From assembly GCA_021772705.1 (NCBI GenBank), contig JAJFLN010000464.1:1-11123 (forward strand): a stretch of 11,123 nucleotides of DNA. Direction: 5' to 3'. Both the position numbers and the translations under genes were made by a program. Positions 6,704-11,123 of this stretch are shown in pieces; the stretch's first letter is position 1, and every line of letters starts with the position of its first letter. Source of the DNA: Candidatus Cloacimonadota bacterium (GTDB lineage Bacteria > Muiribacteriota > UBA6191 > JACPRK01). The notes under the pieces are model-generated. The model ran no database searches. It was given only the letters and a program-made list of their open reading frames with translations, and was not told the DNA's origin.

Positions 6704-6871
6704 TTACCGGGCGACCCGGAAACCGTAGGAGGCAAACCGGTTCACCGGGTCGTCACTTCCCCTGTAACCGGCCCGCAGGAATCCCGTGCTGGTGTACCAG
6801 CTGCCGGCCCGCAGGACACGGGTTGAGCCGCTGGCGGGGCCTGGTGGATTCGACCCGGGGCTGACGGAGTA
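6704..6871 (-). pseudogene. C-terminal fragment of a formylglycine-generating-enzyme (FGE/SUMF1) domain
   Basis: Translating the minus strand upstream of the TAA at 6706-6704 gives 55 residues with the hallmark C-terminus of FGE-sulfatase-type domains: YSVSPGSNPPGPASGSTRVL, RAGSWYTSTGFLRAGYRGSD, then DPVNRFASYGFRVAR and stop. Family members have NPxGPxxGxxRVLRGGSW and end in GFRxAR. No usable start lies in this frame between it and the TAG of the upstream gene (6931-6929), and similarity is lost upstream of 6871, so the N-terminal ~200 residues including the main active site are missing. FGE converts a Cys (or Ser) in sulfatases to formylglycine; many bacterial homologues do other oxidations. 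This is a dead 3' remnant, left by a deletion or rearrangement whose junction lies between 6871 and 6929. Confidence 0.75.
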
Positions 6872-6928
6872 GCTGGATTCGCGAGGGGTCCCGGGTACTA
6901 TGAGCAGCCCCTTGGCGGCTACGCCGTG

Positions 6929-7678
6929 CTACAGCGTGAGCCGTCTGCGACGACGTACCAGCAGCCACGCCGCCAGCGGCAGAAGCAGCAGTCCGCCACC
7001 GACTCCACCGGCAGGACCAGTCGAGAGCGGCAAGCTGCAGCCGCCGCCGGGAACGAATGTGCCCCCGGCGGTTGCCGCAGCGGGAACTGCCGGCGTCACA
7101 CCCTGCTGGACGAGAACGACGAAGGGCTCGCTCCGATCACCAGGAGGCGACAGGTCGACGGTCAACTCGAAGTAATACTGCCTGGCACCTGAGTTACTTT
7201 CCAACTCGGGAGCCTGGAACGTCGTCACAGCCTGGTTGGCATTTGCGATTACGCCCGAGGGACCTGACAGCTGACGCCAGAGATAGACCAGAGTCCGCCC
7301 CGTGCCGTCCAGGGAGATCGCTCGCGGCCCAGCTCGGAACTGCACGGCGGCGATCCTGGCGACGGGCGGATCAGATGAGAGGACACTGAAAGTCTCGTTC
7401 GTCGGAGGACGGCTGCCTTCGCCCACGGCGTTCAAGGCGTTGGAGACGATCACCGTGGCCTCGCCGTCGGCGCCCCTGCGGGAGGTGATGTTCCGCGTGA
7501 AGGTCCAGACACTGCTGCTGCCAGTGGGGGACATGAAGGTGGCCGCCTGGCTATTGGCGCCGCCAGGAGCCACGATGGCGATGGTCGGTGTCGTGACGAT
7601 CGGTTCCGTGAATGTCGCCGTGATCGTCAGGTTGCCCGACGGGACGGCGGTCCTGTCCTTGCTGTAAGTCAGAGCCAC
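6929..7678 (-). CDS. Ig/PKD-like secreted surface protein, main part, with Cys-type C-terminal sorting tail
   Basis: 249 residues counted from a GTG at 7678, but coding character continues upstream in this frame to a TGA at 7750-7748, so the GTG is probably not a true start. Residues 1-100 form a beta-rich Ig-like domain (NLTITATFTEPI; SVWTFTRNI; GEATVIVSNALN). Residues ~105-190 resemble a PKD/K319-type domain (AISLDGTGRTLVYLWRQLSG; FQAPELES; YYFELTVDLSPP). Then come a short Ala/Gly/Pro spacer, GGGCS with Cys214, a hydrophobic helix at ~229-241 and five Arg near the end. This Gly-Cys/helix/Arg layout resembles MYXO-CTERM or JDVT-CTERM tails, which are processed by dedicated membrane proteases and anchor proteins at the surface; the exact class is not certain. 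The matching signal peptide is in the overlapping frame at 7669-7902. Confidence 0.72.
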   Translation of the reverse strand: MALTYSKDRTAVPSGNLTITATFTEPIVTTPTIAIVAPGGANSQAATFMSPTGSSSVWTFTRNITSRRGADGEATVIVSNALNAVGEGSRPPTNETFSVLSSDPPVARIAAVQFRAGPRAISLDGTGRTLVYLWRQLSGPSGVIANANQAVTTFQAPELESNSGARQYYFELTVDLSPPGDRSEPFVVLVQQGVTPAVPAAATAGGTFVPGGGCSLPLSTGPAGGVGGGLLLLPLAAWLLVRRRRRLTL

Positions 7679-7902
7679 GTCAGGGCCAGCACTGCCGGTG
7701 GCGCTTCCCTCGAGACGGCTGGGTGATGCTCGGACTCGCCGCTGGAGTCACCGCCTCCGATGGGTCCGGCGAGGTAACCCAGATTGGGCGCCTCATCCCA
7801 GTGCGCCCGTGTCTCCTCCGTCGCGGAAGCCACACCAGGCAGTGCGGCAGCCAGTGTAACCGCGAAAACGAGTACCAGTGAGTTGAGGCGCCGTCGATGC
7901 AT
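7669..7902 (-). CDS. Signal-peptide N-terminus of the same surface protein, frameshifted
   Basis: 77 residues. The start ATG at 7902 has AGGAGGA 8 bases upstream. The N-terminus MHRRRLNSLVLVFAVTLAA followed by ALPGVASA is a clear Sec signal peptide with a likely cut after ASA at ~27. The mature part (TEETRAHWDEAPNLGYLAG) is plausible up to about residue 62, then degenerates (REAPPAVLALTWL) before a stop. From there the -1 frame reads RLEGSATGSAGPDVALTYSK and leads smoothly into the Ig/PKD part. One missing base near 7714 (anywhere between ~7669 and 7748) would explain the break and restore one ~320-residue protein. Either a pseudogene or a sequencing error; a separate small secreted protein is less likely. 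Confidence 0.65.
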   Translation of the reverse strand: MHRRRLNSLVLVFAVTLAAALPGVASATEETRAHWDEAPNLGYLAGPIGGGDSSGESEHHPAVSREAPPAVLALTWL

Positions 7903-7910
7903 GCTCTGTC

Positions 7911-7917
7911 TCCTCCT
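7911..7917 (-). promoter_or_regulatory. Shine-Dalgarno of the surface-protein gene
   Basis: On the minus strand AGGAGGA precedes the ATG at 7902 by 8 bases. This near-perfect site supports 7902 as the original start of the frameshifted gene. I see no convincing promoter in the 182-bp gap between this gene and the AEC gene upstream of it. Confidence 0.6.
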
Positions 7918-8063
7918 GTGCCCTGCCCGCTGCCCAGGTCCGGGAGTTGGCTCTCGAGCCGACGATCTCGCGGCTCACCGGGACCCGGCTGCTCGGCTGG
8001 CAGTGTACCCGACTTGCCCCGTCTTCCTGCCTGAACCGAATGAGAACAGTCTCGCGGCGCGAA

Positions 8064-8084
8064 CCGGGGGTCACCTCGCCCCGG
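8064..8084 (-). terminator. Candidate hairpin directly after the AEC transporter stop
   Basis: CCGGGG at 8064-8069 and CCCCGG at 8079-8084 form a 6-bp GC stem with a nine-base loop, directly adjoining the minus-strand stop at 8085-8087. The minus-strand sequence beyond is TTCGCGCC, without a T-run, so intrinsic termination would be weak. Confidence 0.3.
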
Positions 8085-9005
8085 TCATCGGACCAGGACC
8101 AGCAGGAGGCCAAGCGACAGCGGGCTGAGCAAGGTCGAGAGCAGGATCGTCCCGGAGACCAGCTGAGCCTCGTTGTCAAAATGGACAGCGAAGAGGCCCG
8201 CCAGGATGGCTGTCGGCATCCCGGCCTCGACGATGACAACTTGCCGGAGCAACCCTTCCAGTCCCACCAGCTGGGTCACCAGGACCGCCAGCACGGGAGC
8301 TGCGACCAGCCGTAGCACCGAGGCGCTTGCAACAAGACGACGATTCGAAGCTCCGTCGAGCTGGGAGAGCTGAGCGCCGAGGAGAAGCAGGATGACGGGC
8401 ACGGTGATCTTCGCCACCAGATCCACGGCTTCGAGCAACAGCGGGGGGCAGTCGAATCCCGTGAACCGGATACCCAGAGTGACGATGAGGGTCCAGAACA
8501 TGGGGGAGCGAAGAGTCTCGCTCAGAGCGCGGCTCCAGTGGAGCTTCCCTCTGGCTGCCAGGAAGATGCCCACCGTGTTGCTCAGGATCGACGTGCAGAC
8601 CATGTACATCGCGGCATGAGCCAGACCCGCTTCCCCGAAGGCCAGGTAACAGACCGGCATGCCGTAGTAGCCCGAGTTCCCGAACAGGACAGCCAGCAGG
8701 TAGCCAGCCCGGCCCGCCGGAGCCTGCCCGAGCTTTGCGGAGACGCCAATCGCCAGGGCACCCAGTGCAGACAGGAAGAGCACGATTGTCAGGAACAGCG
8801 TGAGGATTGGCCCCACATGCGCCGGGCCACGAAACAGTCCGGAGAAAACCAGGCAAGGTGCCAGGAAGTAGAGGCTGATCCAGGACACTCGCCGGAGGTC
8901 CGGCGTCCTGCCGCCAGTGAAGCGACCGCTGCCCAGTAGTGCACCTGCTCCGAGCAGGACGACGACAGGCAACAGAATACGGACGCTTTCCAGGAATGGG
9001 GCCAC
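8085..9005 (-). CDS. AEC (auxin efflux carrier) family transporter
   Basis: 306 residues, close to the usual length of bacterial AEC/PIN-like permeases, with about ten hydrophobic segments spread over the whole protein. Motifs typical of the family are present: GNSGYYGMPV at 109-118 in the first half, LLLLGAQLS at 206-214, and EAGMPTAI at 260-267 in the second half, the paired unwound-helix regions of the inverted-repeat fold. Members are secondary carriers of the inner membrane; known bacterial ones move malate, malonate or other organic anions, but the substrate cannot be read here. The start is a GTG at 9005: it is the only start before an in-frame TAG, although no good ribosome binding site is seen. 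The downstream minus-strand surface-protein gene is 182 bp away. Confidence 0.85.
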   Translation of the reverse strand: MAPFLESVRILLPVVVLLGAGALLGSGRFTGGRTPDLRRVSWISLYFLAPCLVFSGLFRGPAHVGPILTLFLTIVLFLSALGALAIGVSAKLGQAPAGRAGYLLAVLFGNSGYYGMPVCYLAFGEAGLAHAAMYMVCTSILSNTVGIFLAARGKLHWSRALSETLRSPMFWTLIVTLGIRFTGFDCPPLLLEAVDLVAKITVPVILLLLGAQLSQLDGASNRRLVASASVLRLVAAPVLAVLVTQLVGLEGLLRQVVIVEAGMPTAILAGLFAVHFDNEAQLVSGTILLSTLLSPLSLGLLLVLVR

Positions 9006-9180
9006 CGAGGCAAGGGTGGCATGCCCCTAGGGTCCCGGGCAACCCGGCGGCTGCCAGCAGTGCAAGCCCCGTTGTTGGGGACTCCACTGGAGAGAGTCGG
9101 ATCTCCCCTGTTTCTGGTGATCCGCTAGCGTGGCGATGGCGTACCGCCAGTCAGACGCAGACAGAGGTGTGAGATAGCGA
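9006..9180. other. Divergent intergenic region
   Basis: This lies between the AEC gene (-) and the MFS fragment (+) and should hold both promoters. I find no strong -35/-10 pair. Visible features are a spaced inverted repeat GGATC/GATCC at 9099-9103 and 9119-9123, and the AGAGGTG ribosome binding site at 9163-9169 for the MFS gene, 11 bases before its ATG. Confidence 0.3.
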
Positions 9181-9600
9181 ATGTTCGAAGTACACGATCG
9201 TCTCGATGAAGCTGAAATAGACAGGGGTCTGGCTGCCGTGACCCGGGACGGGCTGGCCAGTCAGGCCATGATGAGCTTCACCAGCGGCGCTTTCCTCGTT
9301 GCCTTCGCACTGCAGCTTGGAGCCAGCAATGCCGTGGTCGGTTTGCTGGCCGCCATTTCCCCACTGGCCCAGCTGATTCAGGTCCCGGCCATCTGGCTCG
9401 TGGAGCGTGTCCGGAACCGCAAGGCCGTGACCATAGTCTCCGTGGCAGTGGCCCGCATGTTCCTGCCATTCATCGCCGCTATCCCATTCCTGTTTGACGG
9501 AGATGAGGCCATTCAGGTCCTCCTGGGGGCTTTCTTCGTTCGCTGGTCCCTCGGCGCTATCGAGGGTATGGCCACGGCCTATGTCGCCGCCAGCCGGTAG
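9181..9600 (+). CDS. Truncated MFS transporter, N-terminal four helices
   Basis: 139 residues; complete major-facilitator proteins have about 400 or more. The hydrophilic N-terminus (MFEVHDRLDEAEIDRGLAAV) is followed by hydrophobic segments at ~28-48, ~52-75, ~82-104 and ~110-130. A basic loop (ERVRNRK at 75-81) sits between helices 2 and 3, where MFS proteins keep a charged motif. The frame stops at TAG 9598-9600 and in-frame sequence beyond the stop is not MFS-like, so this is a real loss of the rest and not a simple nonsense mutation. The 3' end overlaps by 22 bp the end of the opposing DUF47 frame. The product would be an inactive third of a transporter. Confidence 0.65.
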   Translation: MFEVHDRLDEAEIDRGLAAVTRDGLASQAMMSFTSGAFLVAFALQLGASNAVVGLLAAISPLAQLIQVPAIWLVERVRNRKAVTIVSVAVARMFLPFIAAIPFLFDGDEAIQVLLGAFFVRWSLGAIEGMATAYVAASR

Positions 9601-9926
9601 GTCTCCAGTCGCCGGATCCCGGATCGACTCAGGCCGTCGATGGGATACGTCCAGGCGGTCGATACGGCGAGCGCCAGGGGAGTCACGAATGTGACGGCCA
9701 GCTTCTCGAATATCTGCCGCGTGATCCGATCCCCGTCGTGCTCGATCTGGTCGATCTCATCGGCCAGCGTCTGCCGCTTCTCCTCGTCTTCCTCGGCGGC
9801 GAACTCGACCAGCATCCGGGCAGCCTTGACCAGGTTGTCCGTCGCTTCGCCCAGGAGGCGGAAGAAATCCTCCTCCTTCGGCATCATCATCTGTATGAAC
9901 GCATTGATCTTGGAAACAAGTGTCAC
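9579..9926 (-). CDS. Truncated DUF47/PhoU-like protein
   Basis: 115 residues; family members are usually just over 200. Residues 1-84 are a typical start: INAFIQMMMPKEEDFFRLLG, then ATDNLVKAARMLVEFAA, an acidic stretch, and EIDQIEHDGDRITRQIFEKL ending at VTFVTPL, where members normally continue with DREDI and two more helices. After residue ~84 (near 9675) the sequence is unrelated (ALAVSTAWTYPIDGLSRSGI) although its third positions stay GC-rich, as if it were the coding end of another gene. The GTG start at 9926 has GAGG 9 bases upstream; the Met triplet at ~13-15 offers later starts. DUF47 proteins are all-helical, metal-binding PhoU relatives generally encoded beside a PiT-type phosphate transporter; none is present. 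It lies 30 bp downstream of the membrane-protein gene on the same strand. Confidence 0.68.
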   Translation of the reverse strand: MTLVSKINAFIQMMMPKEEDFFRLLGEATDNLVKAARMLVEFAAEEDEEKRQTLADEIDQIEHDGDRITRQIFEKLAVTFVTPLALAVSTAWTYPIDGLSRSGIRRLETYRLAAT

Positions 9927-9956
9927 TTGAATCGCCTCGCGGCCCAGGATAACCGG

Positions 9957-11123
9957 TCATGGCCTCCGGCCAGGTTCACCTGGGGCGGCGATCCAGGAGA
10001 GAACCCGCCCAGGGCGAGCCCAACCCTGCAGTGCTCCCGGGACCGAGGAGATCTCGGGTAGCGAGACTGACGTGGCGGTGGGTCCACCGTCAGCCAACAG
10101 GAGGACCCGTCGGCGAACCCGGTAGATCCAGAAGGCCCCGAATCCGGCCTGCAGCTCCAGTCGTGGCAGACCGGGAGCCGCTGCCAGCTGCCCGGGACCG
10201 GATGCGACAGCCCCCTCCCCTCGCTTCAGGATGACGTAGTCCAGGGGGTATCTGTTCAGGAAGTCCCGGCGAAGTTGCCGATCAGCCCCGTCGCCGAGGA
10301 ATGCCTCCCAGTCGAGCCTGACGTTCTGGTAGTCCGGTACCATCGCTCGCCATCCCAGCAGGGTCCGATTCCCGGTCAAAGCCGGGATCAGGTGGCTCAG
10401 AAAGGCCGGTTCCATGACCACCGTCTCGTCCCTGGAGGTGTGGCTCCGGAGCCACTTCATCACCGACATCTCGTCCTGATCGAGGTAGAGCGGGACGGTT
10501 CTCATCCTCAAGAACAGCAGATCCGACCCCAGCCGGTCCATCGTACCCAGACAGATGACCAGGCAGAAGCCAGCCAGAGCCACTCTTCCACGCAACGTCT
10601 TGCCGAAGAGCCGGTCGACCATGGCCAGGACGAAGAGCCCGGCAAGGACGGCCAGGGGGATCTGGATTCCAGCGGCGAGCTTCCGGCGGAAGTAAAACGG
10701 CAGGTAGACCAGGACGGGTGTCACCAGGACCCAGGCGAGCAATCCATGGAACCCCCGGGTGACCAACCGATGTCCCGCCCCGGCGATCCCAAAGTTGCGG
10801 ACTGCCAGAATCAGGTAGGCCAACGTCAGCAGCGCCGGAAGTCCCAGGGCAGACAACCACTCGGCAGGCCACACCCAGATGTCGTCTCGCTCCAGCTGCA
10901 TGACCGGCTGGTAGTTCAGGAAGAACAGGAGCAACGAACCCGGTACCGCCGATGCAATGACCGCCATGGCCCCGACGAGCCTGGGAATCGGCACCTTTCT
11001 GGCGTGCCAACCCTCCAGGGCGACGGTCACGAGCACCACGGCGCTCACGGTGATCACCTCGTAGGTATGCCACATCGAGAGCAGTCCGTGAGCAACGGCA
11101 GCGCCCGCATAGTCCCGTAGCCT
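9957..11123 (-). CDS. Polytopic membrane protein, GT-C glycosyltransferase-like, C-terminal part (5' end outside window)
   Basis: The frame is open through the ATG at 11075 to the right edge (RLRDYAGAAVAHGLLS precedes it), so the true start lies outside. Counted from that ATG there are 372 residues: hydrophobic segments at about 5-21, 33-53, 73-92, 110-127, 139-156 and 164-181, then a soluble C-terminal domain from ~190 with DEMSVMKWLRSHTSRDETVV, PAFLSHLIPALTGNRTLLG and YPLDYVILKRGEG. This layout, many helices then a small exported domain with an 'L-P-A-L-T-G-R-x-x-x-x-G' type stretch and a DYVI strand, is common in bacterial GT-C/YfhO-like proteins that move sugars from lipid carriers. I infer this by architecture; no catalytic loop is visible because the N-terminal half is missing. 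The last ~50 residues after IYRV are Pro/Gly-rich and unlike a normal end. Confidence 0.65.
   Translation of the reverse strand, partial: RLRDYAGAAVAHGLLSMWHTYEVITVSAVVLVTVALEGWHARKVPIPRLVGAMAVIASAVPGSLLLFFLNYQPVMQLERDDIWVWPAEWLSALGLPALLTLAYLILAVRNFGIAGAGHRLVTRGFHGLLAWVLVTPVLVYLPFYFRRKLAAGIQIPLAVLAGLFVLAMVDRLFGKTLRGRVALAGFCLVICLGTMDRLGSDLLFLRMRTVPLYLDQDEMSVMKWLRSHTSRDETVVMEPAFLSHLIPALTGNRTLLGWRAMVPDYQNVRLDWEAFLGDGADRQLRRDFLNRYPLDYVILKRGEGAVASGPGQLAAAPGLPRLELQAGFGAFWIYRVRRRVLLLADGGPTATSVSLPEISSVPGALQGWARPGRVLSWIAAPGEPGRRP

Noticed and set aside
8176..9087. A 303-codon minus-strand frame overlapping the AEC gene
   Set aside because: The alternative frame has the AEC motifs and transmembrane pattern; this one is Pro/Gly/Arg-rich without hydrophobic segments.
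9099..9123. GGATC/GATCC inverted repeat as an operator
   Set aside because: Five-base arms with a 15-base spacer are readily found by chance in a region this long.
10275..11120. A 281-codon plus-strand frame opposite the membrane protein
   Set aside because: Gln/Pro/His/Asp-rich composition is the usual complement of hydrophobic Leu/Val codons; no motif was seen.
1..11123. Insertion sequence, phage, toxin-antitoxin or CRISPR system explaining the broken genes
   Set aside because: No transposase, integrase, terminal inverted repeats, direct-repeat arrays or small toxin/antitoxin pairs could be recognised on either strand.

Overview
The window is GC-rich bacterial DNA with dense coding on both strands. 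High third-position GC, GTG and TTG starts and purine-rich ribosome binding sites are consistent with a high-GC, probably environmental, Gram-negative lineage. A secreted protein with a Cys-containing C-terminal sorting tail of the MYXO-CTERM/JDVT-CTERM kind and a formylglycine-generating-enzyme remnant fit Myxococcota-like or related candidate phyla. No marker gene in the window settles the taxonomy. I see no rRNA, tRNA, CRISPR array, transposase or phage gene.

Layout. 1-2526 (+): the 3' part of a phosphofructokinase with pyrophosphate-type active-site residues, followed by an ATP-grasp protein of unknown substrate that I start at a TTG behind a strong ribosome binding site. 2527-2610: a convergent gap with a perfect 18-bp palindrome and a 14-bp hairpin. 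2611-3429 (-): a MaoC-type hot-dog domain fused to a C-terminal TPR domain. 3430-3675: a small TPR-like coding fragment on the minus strand. 3676-5239 (+): a truncated CENP-V/GFA-type zinc protein overlapping a membrane-anchored SGNH hydrolase. 5317-6600 (-): a second, divergent SGNH hydrolase with a TPR-like insert, convergent with the first. 6601-6928: the C-terminal 55 residues of a formylglycine-generating-enzyme (FGE/SUMF1) domain. 6929-7902 (-): a secreted Ig/PKD-like surface protein split into two frames by an apparent one-base deletion. 8085-9005 (-): an AEC-family transporter. 9181-9600 (+) and 9579-9926 (-): the N-terminal parts of an MFS transporter and a DUF47/PhoU-like protein, which run into each other. 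9957-11123 (-): the C-terminal part of a polytopic membrane protein resembling GT-C glycosyltransferases, running off the right edge.

The genes do not form one obvious pathway. Two loose themes appear: central sugar metabolism on the left (PFK plus ATP-grasp), and cell-envelope or polysaccharide work in the middle and right (two SGNH proteins, sorted surface protein, GT-C-like protein, transporters). The most striking property is the number of broken or cut-off genes (GFA, FGE, the Ig/PKD protein, MFS, DUF47, the TPR fragment) beside intact ones. This suggests either genome decay with small deletions or rearrangements, or assembly and base errors. I found no convincing new defence or mobile system.
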